A stretch of DNA of 64,000 bases from Melittangium boletus DSM 14713 (GTDB lineage: Bacteria; Myxococcota; Myxococcia; Myxococcales; Myxococcaceae): contig NZ_CP022163.1 of assembly GCF_002305855.1 (NCBI RefSeq), positions 682,292 to 746,291 on the forward strand. The letters run 5' to 3'. Positions 33,765 to 43,505 of the stretch are shown in pieces. Below the pieces are notes generated by a model. The model searched no databases. It was not told the origin of the DNA and saw nothing but the letters and a program-made list of their open reading frames with translations. Numbering within the stretch: the stretch's first letter is position 1; the number at the start of each line of letters is the position of its first letter. The translations under genes were made by a program, and so were the position numbers.

Positions 33765-34652
33765 ATGAACACCATGCGCAGCGCTCTCGCCCCTCTGCTG
33801 TTCTGCCTGTCATCCACGGCCTGGGCGCAAATCCCGGACACCGACCCCGCCGAGGAGCACAAGGCCCAGCCCGCCGCCCCGGGGAAGACCGCCTCCGTTC
33901 CCGTCTGCACCCAGACGCTGCCGCCCCTGCGCGCGCCCCTGGCCTTCGCCTCGGGGGAAATGCTCGAGTTCGACCTGGACGCCATGGGCGCCACCGCGGG
34001 GAAGATGAGCATGCAGGTGCAGAAGAAGCAGAACGGCTCGCTGCCGGTCCAGGTCAAGGTGCAGACCAACTCCTTCTTCTCCAAGGTCCGCCGCGTGGAT
34101 GCCACGGCGATGAGCTACCTGCACCCGAAGACGCTGCGCTCCTTCCGCTACACCGAGGACGCCACCGAGAACGAGGTGCACCGCACGGTGGACGTGGCCT
34201 TCAACCCCACCAAGCGCAGCGTCCGCGTGGACTACGTGCTCCGGGGCAAGTCCGGCCGCAACGACTACTCCTACGAGCACGAGGGCCTGGACGTGGCCGG
34301 CTCCATCTACATGATGCGCCAGCTGCCCATGAAGGAAGGCCTGCCCGTGTGTTTCGACGTCTACGGCGTGCGCCGCATGTGGCGCATGGCGGGCACGGTG
34401 CTCAAGCGCGAGCACGTGTCCCTGCCCATCGGCGAGTTCGAGGCCTGGCACCTGTCGGGCACCGCGGTGCGCCTGGACCGTCCCTCGATGACGCGGGAAG
34501 TCCACGTGTGGATCTCCGACGACGAGCGCCGGCTGCCGCTCGCGGCCCTGGGCAGCATCGACCTGGGCACGGTGCGCGCGACGCTCACGTCGTTCTCGCG
34601 CCCAGGAGAGAAGCTCCAGCAGGCCGAGGGCAAGGAAGCCCTCAAGTGGTAG
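33765..34652 (+). CDS. DUF3108 domain exported protein (second copy)
   Basis: 295 residues, signal peptide MRSALAPLLFCLSSTAWAQ, then a disordered linker (about 25-55). The DUF3108 domain follows: LAFASGEMLEFDLDAMGATA, KVQTNSFFSKVRRVDATAMS, a middle segment with FNPTKRSVRVDYVLRG, and the end VHVWISDDERRLPLAALGSI. It is clearly a paralogue of the DUF3108 gene at 31208, though diverged. An ATG at 33774 is an alternative start. It overlaps the convergent hypothetical gene by 11 bases. Confidence 0.83.
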   Translation: MNTMRSALAPLLFCLSSTAWAQIPDTDPAEEHKAQPAAPGKTASVPVCTQTLPPLRAPLAFASGEMLEFDLDAMGATAGKMSMQVQKKQNGSLPVQVKVQTNSFFSKVRRVDATAMSYLHPKTLRSFRYTEDATENEVHRTVDVAFNPTKRSVRVDYVLRGKSGRNDYSYEHEGLDVAGSIYMMRQLPMKEGLPVCFDVYGVRRMWRMAGTVLKREHVSLPIGEFEAWHLSGTAVRLDRPSMTREVHVWISDDERRLPLAALGSIDLGTVRATLTSFSRPGEKLQQAEGKEALKW

Positions 34653-35010
34653 GCGTCTGACGCATCATCCCCGCCGCCTGGGACATCCGGCGGCGCAGGC
34701 GCATCACCACGTCCTCCAGCAACGCCAGGCGCTTGAGCACCAGCGCCTCGTCCCCCGCCTCCACCAGCGCCAAGGGGGAGAGGGACTCGGGCCGCAGCGC
34801 CGCGAGCAGCTCCGTGAAGTGCGACTCCACATCGCCCAGCGCGTCGAGCCCTTCCCGCAAGTCATCCTCCAGGAAGTCCAGCAGCACGGTGGCGTCGGCC
34901 CGGCGGGGCAGCCGCCGCTCCAGGTGCTCCATCGACTGGCGGAGGGGGTCCGCGCTCACGCGACGCAGCGTCGCGGGAGCGGCACGTCGTGCGAGAGCGA
35001 GTGTCGTCAT
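34642..35010 (-). CDS. short helical protein of unknown function
   Basis: 122 residues, nearly all helix, charged, no signal peptide. It contains a heptad-like stretch (MEHLERRLPRRADATVLLDF, LEDDLREGLDALGDVESHFT) and a basic C-terminus (LEDVVMRLRRRMSQAAGMMR). It could be a small coiled-coil protein; no family is recognised. The ATG at 35010 is used; a GTG at 35019 would add three residues. No good ribosome site is visible. It converges on the DUF3108 gene with an 11-base overlap, so the frame could be questioned, but codon use suits a real gene. Confidence 0.5.
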   Translation of the reverse strand: MTTLALARRAAPATLRRVSADPLRQSMEHLERRLPRRADATVLLDFLEDDLREGLDALGDVESHFTELLAALRPESLSPLALVEAGDEALVLKRLALLEDVVMRLRRRMSQAAGMMRQTPTT

Positions 35011-35084
35011 GTCCAGCACGCTACAGGCCCGTAGCAGGGGGTCAATTTTTCGCCCCCCCCCGGGCCCGGCCGGAAGACGCGGCC

Positions 35085-36578
35085 TCAGCGCACGGGCGCG
35101 AACGGGCTGGGCCCCGTGGGACTCGTCACCACCGTGGGCGCGCCGGGCAACGTGGCCGACAGCGCCGTCGAGTTGAGCGGCTGCGGCGTGGAGATGAGCG
35201 GCACCGCGCCCGTGGCGTTGAGGGAGGGCGGCGTGGCGATGAGGGGCACCGGCTGCAGCCCGTTGATGGGCTGCGGCGTGGAGATGAGCGGCACCGCGGG
35301 CGTCTGCGTGTTCAACGGAAGCGGTGTCCCCACCAGTCCCGCCGCCAGACGGGCGCCACCAAAGGAGAACTCCGGTGCGGAGACTCCGGGCGCCAACGGC
35401 ACGATGGTGTAGCCCCCGCTGGGACTCGCGAAGGTGGACGTCGAGGTCAATGGCACGAAGCCGGTCGCCGCCGGCTGGGGCGCCTGCGTGGAGAGCTGCA
35501 CGCGCTCGGGAGCGTTGAAGGCGTCCGGCACGATCGGCGTACCCGAGTAGCCCGGCGTCTGCGGATCCGGCTGGCGGCCGGCCTGGGTGGACAGCGCCAC
35601 GCGCTCGGGCGCCACGAAGGCATCCGGAAGGGTCCTCACCTGCGCCGCGATTTCCGGCAGGGTGGTGTCGGCCCGTGGCGCGATCTGCTCCGTCTTCACG
35701 GGATCCGCCAGCCCATCGCCTCCCGAGCGGAGCGCGGCCGAGCCCGCCAGACCCGAGCCGCCCGTGCCCTGCTGAGCCGCCAGCGACGTGGTGGGAACGA
35801 ACCCCAGGGACACGCCCCCCGGCACCGGAGCACTGGGCGGCGCGACGCCGACGAAGCCTCCCGCGACGGGAATGGACGCGACCGAGGCCACCGGGATGCC
35901 ATCCACGGCGATGGCCACGTCATCGAAGTCGAACTGGATGAAGCCGCGAGGCTCGAGCTCGGGTGGCAGGTTCCACACCAGCACGTCCAGCTCGGTGTCC
36001 CCCTGCCGGGCCACCGGCAGCAGACGGAAGGTGTCGTCATCCGCGTGGGCACCGCTCTCCAGCGCGGCGGCGTGGATGAGCGCCGTATCCGTGAGGAGCT
36101 GCCCGTTGCGCCAGAGCCGGCCCACGCCCCACACGGCGGCCGTGGCCTTCACCCGGGTCGTGTTCGCGAAGCCCACCGGCGCCCCACCGTGCATCTCCTG
36201 GTGGAGCAACACGCCTCCCGCGATGGGCTGGGCGGGCGGTGGCGGCAAGGCGCCGGACACCCGGGAGCCGCCCTGGGAGGGCGGAAAACCCGCCTGGTCC
36301 AGCTCCACCCGGTACGTGGTGGCACCCAGGGTGAAGGTGGCCTCCAGCCGCCCGATGTCCCCATAGGTCGCCTGAGGGTCCGCGATGCGCTCGCGCACGG
36401 TCAGCTCCGCCGTGCCCCGCCCCTGCTCATAGAGGTCCGTGAAGGGGACCGCGCCATGTGTGAAGTAGCCGATGTTCCCCACCGTGCGAGCGGTGACCTC
36501 GGGTCCATCGAAGGTGAAACCGGCGGGGCTGGCCGTGAGCAGCCCGGCGAACACGACACTGGAGATGATTCCGACCAT
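35085..36578 (-). CDS. exported low-complexity protein with two families of internal repeats
   Basis: 497 residues from the ATG at 36578, which has AGGAGG 9 bases upstream. A hydrophobic N-terminus (MVGIISSVVFAGLLTASPAG) may be a signal peptide. Residues ~20-240 look like a beta-rich domain (TYGDIGRLEATFTLGATTYR, TELDVLVWNLPPELEPRGFI). The C-terminal half is Pro/Thr/Ala-rich with repeats. One family is PDAF(V/N)APERV(A/Q)LSTQA, seen twice. The other is a 15-residue unit, VPLI(S/A)TP-x-x-(L/I)N, seen three times near the end with a fourth degenerate copy before. I do not recognise the family; a surface or matrix protein is a guess. Confidence 0.7.
   Translation of the reverse strand: MVGIISSVVFAGLLTASPAGFTFDGPEVTARTVGNIGYFTHGAVPFTDLYEQGRGTAELTVRERIADPQATYGDIGRLEATFTLGATTYRVELDQAGFPPSQGGSRVSGALPPPPAQPIAGGVLLHQEMHGGAPVGFANTTRVKATAAVWGVGRLWRNGQLLTDTALIHAAALESGAHADDDTFRLLPVARQGDTELDVLVWNLPPELEPRGFIQFDFDDVAIAVDGIPVASVASIPVAGGFVGVAPPSAPVPGGVSLGFVPTTSLAAQQGTGGSGLAGSAALRSGGDGLADPVKTEQIAPRADTTLPEIAAQVRTLPDAFVAPERVALSTQAGRQPDPQTPGYSGTPIVPDAFNAPERVQLSTQAPQPAATGFVPLTSTSTFASPSGGYTIVPLAPGVSAPEFSFGGARLAAGLVGTPLPLNTQTPAVPLISTPQPINGLQPVPLIATPPSLNATGAVPLISTPQPLNSTALSATLPGAPTVVTSPTGPSPFAPVR
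35179..35298 (-). repeat. 45-bp tandem coding repeats in the low-complexity protein gene
   Basis: The 30-base block that begins GGCTGCGGCGTGGAGATGAG is identical at 35179-35208 and 35269-35298, exactly 90 bases apart. A diverged copy lies halfway (about 35224-35250). Together they encode three 15-residue units of the VPLI(S/A)TP type. Confidence 0.8.
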
Positions 36579-36674
36579 CGACGCTGCCTCCTCTCCTTGG
36601 AGGGTAAGCAGCGGAGGCGCGGCGAGGAGGGGGCGAAGCAGCCGGGCGACCATGGCCCCGCTCCGCCCGCTCGC

Positions 36675-37193
36675 TTAGATGAGGCCCCGAGCGCGGCGGA
36701 TCTGCTCCACCGTCTTGTTGTACTCGATGTCGAAGGCGCTCGTGCCTTCCTGGAGGTGACGCAGACGCGCACGCGCCTCCTTGTCGATCTCCTCGTCCAC
36801 GTCCAGATGGCGCTTCATGTGCTGGTGGATCTTCTGCCGCAGCACGTTGTCGGCGGCGAAGACCTCCTCCACGTTGCGGCTGATGAGCAGGAACTCGATC
36901 ATCTGGTTGATGACGTATTCGATGCCCTCGTCGCCCATCTTGAAGCCGCGGACGTCGGCCATCTCACGCTTGACCTGGTTGAACTTGGAGTAGTCGTACC
37001 CTCGGCGCTCCAAGGCCTCGCGCGTCGCCTGATTCACGCGCTCCTCGTTCGCCAGGTACTCGCGCATGATGGCCGAGAGATCCATCTCGGCATCGGCCAC
37101 GCGCATCTGCTCCACTTCAACATCTCCGTCCTGCATCAGCCGCTGGACGACCTCCCGGGAGATGATTGGGATCACCTTCGGATAGAGCCTCAT
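36675..37193 (-). CDS. DUF507 family protein
   Basis: 172 residues, cytoplasmic, all-helical. It matches the DUF507 pattern: RLYPKVIPIISREVVQRLMQ at the start, VNQATREALERRGYDYSKFN in the middle, then GFKMGDEGIEYVINQMIEFL, and the end of the family with EEVFAADNVLRQKI and a basic-acidic helix. DUF507 proteins are common in Myxococcota, Aquificae and related groups and have no known function. The upstream 138 bases hold a clear promoter candidate. It may share the strand but not the transcript with uvrC upstream. Confidence 0.88.
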   Translation of the reverse strand: MRLYPKVIPIISREVVQRLMQDGDVEVEQMRVADAEMDLSAIMREYLANEERVNQATREALERRGYDYSKFNQVKREMADVRGFKMGDEGIEYVINQMIEFLLISRNVEEVFAADNVLRQKIHQHMKRHLDVDEEIDKEARARLRHLQEGTSAFDIEYNKTVEQIRRARGLI

Positions 37194-37237
37194 ATCGGTC
37201 CCTCGCCCCTTGAAGACGCCTCGACTGGACCTGTTCG

Positions 37238-37266
37238 CTATAAATCAGCGCTGAGCCCCGTCGCAA
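37238..37266 (-). promoter_or_regulatory. probable housekeeping promoter of the DUF507 gene
   Basis: On the minus strand: TTGCGA (37266-37261), 17 bases, TTATAG (37243-37238). The expected start near 37231 leaves a leader of about 38 bases. The region is locally AT-rich (TTAATTT, TTTTT runs nearby). A hairpin CGCGG/CCGCG at 37286-37315 upstream may end uvrC transcripts; a T5 run follows it 12 bases later. Confidence 0.5.
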
Positions 37267-37331
37267 TGAAAAACCCCAAGAACATCGCGGATTCAGCGGC
37301 CTCATCGGCCCCGCGTTAAAGCGGAAATTAA

Positions 37332-39269
37332 TCATGGCGAGCCGGGTGGCGAGCCTTCTTCCGACTTTTCGTCGATCAAATCGCCCGCATCGGCCAGTGA
37401 CGCTTCACGGATGGGATCCACGTCGTCCTCCTCCGGGTGCCCATGCAGCGCGGCATGGACGCGTTCGGCCACGGTGGGCCCGAGCACTTCGACCAGGTCC
37501 TCGATGCTCGCCTCGCGCACGCGCTTGAGCGACCCGAAATGCCGCAGCAGCAACTTCTTGCGCGCCGCGCCCACGCCCGGCACGTCGTCCAGCACCGAGG
37601 TGAAGCTGCCGCGGCGCATGCTCTTCTGTTGAAAGGTAATCGCGAAGCGGTGCGCCTCGTCGCGCAGCCGCGCGAGCAGGTACAATTCCGCCGAGTTCTG
37701 CCGCAGCACGATGGGATCCTTGCGGCCGGGGATGAAGACGCGCTCGGGACTGCGGGCGCTCTCCTCGTCACGGTCATGGACCTCCTCGTCCCGGCTCTTG
37801 GCCAGGGAGATGATGTCCACCTCCTCCACGCCCACGTCCTTGGCGGCGGCGAGCGCGCTCGCGAGCTGGCCCTTGCCGCCGTCGATGACGAGCAGATCCG
37901 GCAAGTCCCCCTCCTCCTGGCCACGCTTGAGCCGGCGGCTGATGACCTCGTGCATGCTGGCGAAGTCGTCCTGCTTCTCCAGGGTCTTGATGCGGTAGCG
38001 CCGGTAGCGCGACTTGTCGATCTCCCCCTCGGTGGCGGCCACCTGCGAGGCGACGATGGACGCGCCCTGGAAGTGCGAGATGTCGAAGCACTCCATGCGC
38101 CGCGGCATGCGCTTGAGGGACAACCGCTCCTGGAGCCGGCGCAGCACGCTCTCCGTCTCGTCCTTGGTGCGGCGGCGCTCGATGGCGGCCTGCTCGGCGT
38201 TCTTCTGCGCCATCTCCACCAGGTCGCGCTTCTCGCCGCGCTTGGGCACCATCACCCGGACCCTGTCGCCCTTGCGCTCGGACAGCAGCGCCTCCAGACC
38301 CTCGCGCTCCTCGATGTCCAGGGGCAGGAGGATCTCCTCCGGCACGAAGTTGCCCTGGTCGTAGTAGAGGTTGACGAAGGAGGGCAGCAGCTCCTCGTCG
38401 GGGAACTCCTGGCTGCCCAGCGGGAAGGCCTGGCCGCCGTTGAGCCGCCCCTGGCGCACGTAGAGCACGTACACGAGCAGCCGATCCCCCTCGCGATGGA
38501 AGGAGAAGACGTCCTGGTCCTTGAAGTCGGTGGTGGCCACCTTCTGCCGCTCGAGGCTGCGCTCGATGGCCCGGAGCTGATCGCGGATGCGCGCGGCCTC
38601 CTCGAACTTGAGCTCGCTCGAGGCCTGCTTCATGCGCGCGCGCAATCCATCCACCAACTCCCCCGCCTTGCCCTCCAGGAAGAGCACCACCTCGTCCACG
38701 CTCTTCTTGTAGTCCTCCGGCGGCACCGGGTAGACACATGGCGCGGGGCAGCGGCCAATCTGGTGCAGCAGACAGGGCCGCTTGCGGTTGGCCAGCACAT
38801 GGTCCGTGCAGGTGCGCAGGTGGAAGTAGCGGTTGATGACGCGCAGCGTCTCGCGAATGGCGCTCGCGCTGGAGTACGGGCCGAAGTAGCGCGCGCCGTC
38901 CTTCTCGTAGCGCCGCACCACCTCCAGCCGCGGGTAGGTCTGCGTCTTGTCGAGCCGCAGGGAGATGTACTGCTTGTCGTCCTTGAGCAGGACGTTGAAG
39001 CGCGGCTTGTGCTTCTTGATGAGCTCGTTCTCGAGGAGGAGCGCTTCCTTCTCGTTGTGGACGAGCACCGTCTCGATGTCGGCGAGGAACTTGTCCAGCA
39101 GGGACACGAAGGCGCGCGTGTCACCGGTGCGCGTGAAGTAGGAGCGCACGCGGTTGCGCAGGTTGATCGCCTTGCCCACGTAGATGATTTCCCCCCGGCG
39201 GTCCTTCATCAGGTACACGCCGGGCTCGGTGGGCAGTGCGTCCAGCTTGGCTTCGAGCTTCGCGTCCAT
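37332..39269 (-). CDS. uvrC: excinuclease ABC subunit C
   Basis: 645 residues. It makes both incisions in nucleotide-excision repair. Its GIY-YIG domain is [20 protein letters not shown] (about 17-36). A Cys cluster follows ([17 protein letters not shown], about 170-186), then the UVR motif ([20 protein letters not shown], about 215-235). The RNase H-like domain has [15 protein letters not shown] and [14 protein letters not shown], and the C-terminal helix-hairpin-helix is [20 protein letters not shown]. It starts 6 bases after the uvrB stop, so the two are cotranscribed. The acidic C-terminal tail (EEDDVD...EKSEEG) is an extension. Confidence 0.97.
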   Translation of the reverse strand: MDAKLEAKLDALPTEPGVYLMKDRRGEIIYVGKAINLRNRVRSYFTRTGDTRAFVSLLDKFLADIETVLVHNEKEALLLENELIKKHKPRFNVLLKDDKQYISLRLDKTQTYPRLEVVRRYEKDGARYFGPYSSASAIRETLRVINRYFHLRTCTDHVLANRKRPCLLHQIGRCPAPCVYPVPPEDYKKSVDEVVLFLEGKAGELVDGLRARMKQASSELKFEEAARIRDQLRAIERSLERQKVATTDFKDQDVFSFHREGDRLLVYVLYVRQGRLNGGQAFPLGSQEFPDEELLPSFVNLYYDQGNFVPEEILLPLDIEEREGLEALLSERKGDRVRVMVPKRGEKRDLVEMAQKNAEQAAIERRRTKDETESVLRRLQERLSLKRMPRRMECFDISHFQGASIVASQVAATEGEIDKSRYRRYRIKTLEKQDDFASMHEVISRRLKRGQEEGDLPDLLVIDGGKGQLASALAAAKDVGVEEVDIISLAKSRDEEVHDRDEESARSPERVFIPGRKDPIVLRQNSAELYLLARLRDEAHRFAITFQQKSMRRGSFTSVLDDVPGVGAARKKLLLRHFGSLKRVREASIEDLVEVLGPTVAERVHAALHGHPEEDDVDPIREASLADAGDLIDEKSEEGSPPGSP

Positions 39270-39275
39270 GGGTGA

Positions 39276-41441
39276 CTAGCGACTCTTCCTCGGTCCGATG
39301 CCGGTCTTGCCGTGAGGGGGACCCCCTCCCCCACTCTTCGCCTTGCCGCCGCCCCGCCGCCCCTTGGCGCCCCGGGAGCCAGGGGTGCCCGCCTTGGGCT
39401 CGTCGTCCGTCTTCGCCGGCGCCCGGAGGAGCGCGCGGCTCGGGGGCTTGATGCCCAGATCCATGTCCTTGAGCAACAGCAGCTGATCCCTCATCCGCGC
39501 GGCCTTCTCGAACTCCATCTCGTCCGCGTAGTGCTGCATCTCCTTGGTGGTCTCGGCGATGAGGCGCTGGATCTCCTTGGGCTCCAGGGCGTCGTTGGCC
39601 GCGTCCGCCGCCAGGGGCAGCGCGTTGGGATTCTCCGCGTCGTAGAGCTGCTCGGACAGGTCCAGGATGTGGCTCTTGACCGCCTGGGGCGTGATGCCGT
39701 GCTCGGCGTTGTAGGCCTTCTGCACCGCGCGGCGGCGATCCGTCTCCTCGATGGCCAGGCGCATGGAGTCCGTCATCCCGTCCGCGTACATGATGACGTG
39801 GCCATTCATGTTGCGCGCGGCGCGGCCAATGGTCTGGATGAGCGACACGTGGCTGCGCAGGAAGCCCTCCTTGTCCGCGTCGAAGATGGCCACCAGCGAC
39901 ACCTCGGGGATGTCCAGGCCCTCGCGCAAGAGGTTGATGCCCACCAGCACGTCGAACTCGCCCTTGCGCAGGTCGCGGATGATGGCCGTGCGCTCGATGG
40001 CGCCGATGTCCGAGTGCAGGTAGCGCACCTTGACGCCCACGTCGGTGAGGTACTCGGTCAGGTCCTCCGCCATGCGCTTGGTGAGGGTGGTGACGAGCAC
40101 CCGCTCGTTCTTCGTCACGCGCTCACGCACCTCCTCGAGCACGTCGTCCACCTGGTTGCGCGCCGGACGCACCTCCACCTCGGGATCCGTCAGGCCCGTG
40201 GGGCGGATGATCTGCTCCACCACCACGCCATTGGACTTCTGGAACTCGTACTCGGCCGGCGTCGCCGAGACGAAGACGGCCTGCTGCACCATCTCCTCGA
40301 ACTCGGTGAACTTGAGCGGACGGTTGTCCAGGGCGCTCGGCAACCGGAAGCCGTGATCCACCAGCGTCTCCTTGCGCGCCCGGTCTCCCCGGTACATGGC
40401 GCCAATCTGCGGCACCGTCTGGTGGCTCTCGTCGATGAGCACCAGCATGTTGCGCGGGAAGTAGTCGATGAGGCACGGCGGCGGCTCGCCCGTCCGACGC
40501 CCCGAGAAGTGCCGCGAGTAGTTCTCGATGCCGTTGCAGTAGCCGATCTGCTCGATCATCTCGAGGTCGTACATGGTGCGCTGCTCCAGCCGCTGCGCCT
40601 CCAGCAGCTTGCCCTCCCGCTGGAACTGCTGCAGCCGCTCGCTCAGCTCGTCGCGGATGGTCTGGAGGGCGCTCTTGCGCGTGTCCGCCTCGGTGACGTA
40701 GTGGCTCGCGGGGAAGATGACGACCTTCTCCAGCGCGCCCAGGGTCACGCCGCGCAGGGGATCGAACTCGGTGATCTTCTCCACCTCGTCCCCGAAGAAG
40801 CTCACGCGCACCGCGCGCTCCTCCTCGTAGGCGGGGAACACCTCCACGGTGTCACCCCGGGCGCGGAAGGTGCCCCGGTGGAAGTCGAGGTCATTGCGCT
40901 CGTACTGGCTCTCCACCAATCGGCGGATGAAGGCGTCGCGGCCCAGCTCCGCGCCAACGTTCACCGTCACCGCCAGGTCCACGTACGAGCGCGCCGTCCC
41001 GAGGCCGTAGATGCAGGACACGCTCGCCACGATGAGCACGTCATCCCGCGTGCGCAGCGAGTGCGTGGCCGAGTGGCGCATGCGCTCGATCTCGTCGTTC
41101 ACCGAGGAGTCCTTCTCGATGAACGTGTCCGAGGTGGGGATGTACGCCTCGGGCTGGTAGTAGTCGAAGTAGGAGACGAAGTACTCGACGGCGTTGTGGG
41201 GGAAGAGCGCCTTGTATTCCCCGTAGAGCTGGGCGGCGAGCAGCTTGTTGTGCGCGATGAGCAGCGTGGGCCGCTTCACGTTGGCGATGAGGTTCGCCAT
41301 GGTGAACGTCTTGCCGGACCCGGTGACGCCCAGCAGCGTCTGGTAGCGATCCCCGCGCAGAATCCCCTCGGTAAGCTCCCCGATGGCTCGCGGTTGGTCG
41401 CCCTGGGGCTTGTAGTCGCTGACGATCTGGAACTCAGGCAT
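39276..41441 (-). CDS. uvrB: excinuclease ABC subunit B
   Basis: 721 residues. It is the damage-verifying helicase-like subunit of nucleotide-excision repair. Walker [15 protein letters not shown] lies near residue 40, and the beta-hairpin [16 protein letters not shown] near 92-107. Helicase motifs include [18 protein letters not shown] and [20 protein letters not shown], and the UVR motif is [20 protein letters not shown] near 645. After it comes a basic Gly/Lys-rich tail of ~40 residues, not needed in the family. The ATG at 41441 ([17 protein letters not shown]) has GGAG 5 bases upstream. uvrC follows after 6 bases. Confidence 0.97.
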   Translation of the reverse strand: MPEFQIVSDYKPQGDQPRAIGELTEGILRGDRYQTLLGVTGSGKTFTMANLIANVKRPTLLIAHNKLLAAQLYGEYKALFPHNAVEYFVSYFDYYQPEAYIPTSDTFIEKDSSVNDEIERMRHSATHSLRTRDDVLIVASVSCIYGLGTARSYVDLAVTVNVGAELGRDAFIRRLVESQYERNDLDFHRGTFRARGDTVEVFPAYEEERAVRVSFFGDEVEKITEFDPLRGVTLGALEKVVIFPASHYVTEADTRKSALQTIRDELSERLQQFQREGKLLEAQRLEQRTMYDLEMIEQIGYCNGIENYSRHFSGRRTGEPPPCLIDYFPRNMLVLIDESHQTVPQIGAMYRGDRARKETLVDHGFRLPSALDNRPLKFTEFEEMVQQAVFVSATPAEYEFQKSNGVVVEQIIRPTGLTDPEVEVRPARNQVDDVLEEVRERVTKNERVLVTTLTKRMAEDLTEYLTDVGVKVRYLHSDIGAIERTAIIRDLRKGEFDVLVGINLLREGLDIPEVSLVAIFDADKEGFLRSHVSLIQTIGRAARNMNGHVIMYADGMTDSMRLAIEETDRRRAVQKAYNAEHGITPQAVKSHILDLSEQLYDAENPNALPLAADAANDALEPKEIQRLIAETTKEMQHYADEMEFEKAARMRDQLLLLKDMDLGIKPPSRALLRAPAKTDDEPKAGTPGSRGAKGRRGGGKAKSGGGGPPHGKTGIGPRKSR

Positions 41442-41500
41442 GGCTGCTCCGTTTAACACCCGGAGTGAGGGAGTGCCGTCGAAGAATCGAGGGACGTTCG

Positions 41501-43183
41501 CTACTTCGCTCCCTCGGATTTCAGGGTTTCGAGCGATCGCAGGCGGGGCGCCTCGAATTCGTCGCCCTTGTTCCAGCGGGGCGCCTCGCGCGTGCGCGCC
41601 ACCTGGGCCCCGAGCAGGAAGAAGAGCCGCGTGTCCTCCACCGCGCCGCTCAGGTCCGCGTCCGGTCCCAACTCATCCGAGGGCTGATGATAGTTCTCGC
41701 GCTCCCAGCGCTCACGGCGGGCCTTGCCCCAACCAGCCGGGCGGTCGATGAAGTCCATGCCGCTGCTGAAATAAACGGTGGGGATGCCCTTCTTGGCGAA
41801 GCTGAACTGGTCCGAGCGGTAGAAGAAGCCCCGGTCCGGCAACTGATCCGGCTTGACCACCCGCCCCTGCGCCCGCACCAGCGCGGTGAGCGGCTTGTCC
41901 AGCGAGGACTTGCCCAACCCGATGACCGTCACGTCCCGCGTGCGCCCGTGGATGTTGAGCCCATCCACGTTGATGTCGGCCGCCACCCGCCCGGCGGGCA
42001 CCGGCAGATGCTCGGCGAGGTAGCTCGACCCCAGCAGCCCCTGCTCCTCGGCCGCCACGGCGGCGAAGAGGATGGAGCGCGGCGGCGCCTTGGGCAGCCG
42101 CGTGAAGGCGCGCGCCACCTCGAGCAGCGCCGCCACGCCGGACGCGTTGTCCACCGCGCCATTGTAGATGGCGTCCTCGCCCGGCTTCGCGTCCGCCTTC
42201 ATGCCCAGGTGATCATGGTGGGCCGTGTAGAGCACCACCTCGCGCGATAGAGTGGGATCACCGCCCGGCAGCAGGCCCAGCACGTTCGCCGTGGCGCGGC
42301 GGTGCACCTGACTGGTGAAGCGCGTGGAGACCTTCACGCCCAACGCCACCGGCTGGAAGTCCCGGCTCCGCGCCGCCAGCCGCAGCGCGTCCAGGTCATG
42401 CCCGGCGAGCGTCATCACCCGGTGCGTGGCCTCCTCCGTCGTCCACGCCTTCACCTGCAACAAGGCGCCGGTCTCGGGAGGTGTCGGCAACTCGAACTGC
42501 TCGCCCGTCCATGACGTCTGCACCACCTGCCAGGGGTAGCCCGCGCTCGCGGTGGTGTGGACGAGGATCGCTCCCGCCGCGCCCTGCTTCTTCGCCTGCT
42601 CGTACTTGTAATCCCACCGGCCGTACCACAGCCGCGCCTTGCCCTCGAAGAGCGTGGGATCGTCCTCGGGATCGTTGTTGAGGATGAGGAGCGTCTTGCC
42701 CCTCAAGTCCACTCCCTTGAAGTCGTCCCACTGATACTCGGGCGCCTGGATGCCGTAGCCCACGAAGACCAGTTCCGAGCCGTTCAGCTCGCTCCGCGCC
42801 CCTTGATGGCCGGCGCTGGCGATGAAGTCCTCATGGAAGCGCAGGGGCATGCTCTCCGCGCCGGCGGTGAAGGTCATCGTGTCCGGATGGCCCGTCATCC
42901 CCACCAGCTCGAAGGGCTGGAGGTAGCCGCCCCCCGGCGCCCCTGGCTTCAAGCCGAGCAGCTCGAATTGCGTGGAGAGGTAGAGCTGGGTCAGCGCATC
43001 GCCCCGCGTGCCCGGGCCCCGCCCCTCCAGCAGATCCGAGGCCAGGAAGTCGATATGGGCCCGGAGCCCGCGCGCCTCCAGCGACTTCGCCGCCAGCTTC
43101 TCTGCGGGCAGGGACGGCTGGGCCAGGGCCACTCCCGGCAGGAGCATCCAGGCTGATGCGAGGACCACCAACGAGTGCTTCAT
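41501..43183 (-). CDS. secreted M28-family metallopeptidase with PA domain
   Basis: 560 residues from the ATG at 43183. Signal peptide [20 protein letters not shown], cleaved near Ala-Gln. A PA-like insert spans about 100-240 ([34 protein letters not shown]). The M28 catalytic domain (about 290-520) has all five zinc ligands: HHDHLGM (near 320), [17 protein letters not shown] (near 343), [14 protein letters not shown] (near 378), DINVDGL, and NYHQPSDEL near the end. It should be a two-zinc aminopeptidase acting outside the cell or in the periplasm. It is divergent from the M4 protease, 322 bases away. Confidence 0.93.
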   Translation of the reverse strand: MKHSLVVLASAWMLLPGVALAQPSLPAEKLAAKSLEARGLRAHIDFLASDLLEGRGPGTRGDALTQLYLSTQFELLGLKPGAPGGGYLQPFELVGMTGHPDTMTFTAGAESMPLRFHEDFIASAGHQGARSELNGSELVFVGYGIQAPEYQWDDFKGVDLRGKTLLILNNDPEDDPTLFEGKARLWYGRWDYKYEQAKKQGAAGAILVHTTASAGYPWQVVQTSWTGEQFELPTPPETGALLQVKAWTTEEATHRVMTLAGHDLDALRLAARSRDFQPVALGVKVSTRFTSQVHRRATANVLGLLPGGDPTLSREVVLYTAHHDHLGMKADAKPGEDAIYNGAVDNASGVAALLEVARAFTRLPKAPPRSILFAAVAAEEQGLLGSSYLAEHLPVPAGRVAADINVDGLNIHGRTRDVTVIGLGKSSLDKPLTALVRAQGRVVKPDQLPDRGFFYRSDQFSFAKKGIPTVYFSSGMDFIDRPAGWGKARRERWERENYHQPSDELGPDADLSGAVEDTRLFFLLGAQVARTREAPRWNKGDEFEAPRLRSLETLKSEGAK

Positions 43184-43257
43184 GGACAAGGCCCTACCAC
43201 GCTCCCTCCGCGCCCGAGAGCGCGCCGATGGGCTCCGTCACAGTGGGTAACAACCCG

Positions 43258-43289
43258 CGTCACCAGGGCGGTGACATCCGTCACCAGGG
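43258..43289. repeat. 21-bp-period direct repeat and dyad, possible activator site
   Basis: CGTCACCAGGG occurs at 43258-43268 and again at 43279-43289, exactly 21 bases apart (two helical turns). Between them GGTGAC (43270-43275) makes a perfect dyad with GTCACC (43259-43264). Another GTCACC lies at 43339-43344. The block is about 145-160 bases upstream of the candidate sigma-54 promoter of the M4 protease gene, the usual distance for an enhancer-binding activator. Confidence 0.4.
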
Positions 43290-43418
43290 GCCTGCCGAGG
43301 CATCCCGCCGAGGAGACAACGTAGGTGTGATGACCACAGTCACCACCTTGTTCGTCCCCCAGAAGCCACTCGGGAATGAAATCAAGTATTTGGCTCATGG
43401 GTGTCCATGACGCGGCGC

Positions 43419-43452
43419 ATGGCACACATCATGCTCTACATGGCGCACATCA
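43419..43452 (+). repeat. second 21-bp-period direct repeat, overlapping the candidate promoter
   Basis: ATGGCACACATCA (43419-43431) and ATGGCGCACATCA (43440-43452) differ at one base and are 21 bases apart. The first copy contains the TGG of the sigma-54-like element. The second lies over the expected start of transcription. Confidence 0.45.
43420..43434 (+). promoter_or_regulatory. candidate sigma-54 (-24/-12) promoter of the M4 protease gene
   Basis: TGGCACACATCATGC fits TGGCAC-N5-TTGC with GG and GC separated by exactly 10 bases. Two positions differ from the consensus. Transcription would start near 43446, about 60 bases before the ATG at 43506. The 322-base gap 43184-43505 holds no gene; besides this element it has the repeats listed separately. 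Sigma-54 promoters with enhancer-binding activators are frequent in myxobacteria. Confidence 0.45.
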
Positions 43453-43505
43453 ACCACACAGGGTGACGCCCTCCCCACCCTGGACCCGAAAGAAGGCCTC
43501 GCGCC

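Noticed and set aside
37286..37315. Classical intrinsic terminator for uvrC
   Set aside because: The hairpin has only 5 bp in its outer stem and the T5 run is 12 bases away; noted only as a possibility in the promoter entry.
43420..43452. The 21-bp direct repeat as a short CRISPR-like array
   Set aside because: Only two units with an 8-base spacer; no third repeat and no cas gene. A protein-binding site fits better.
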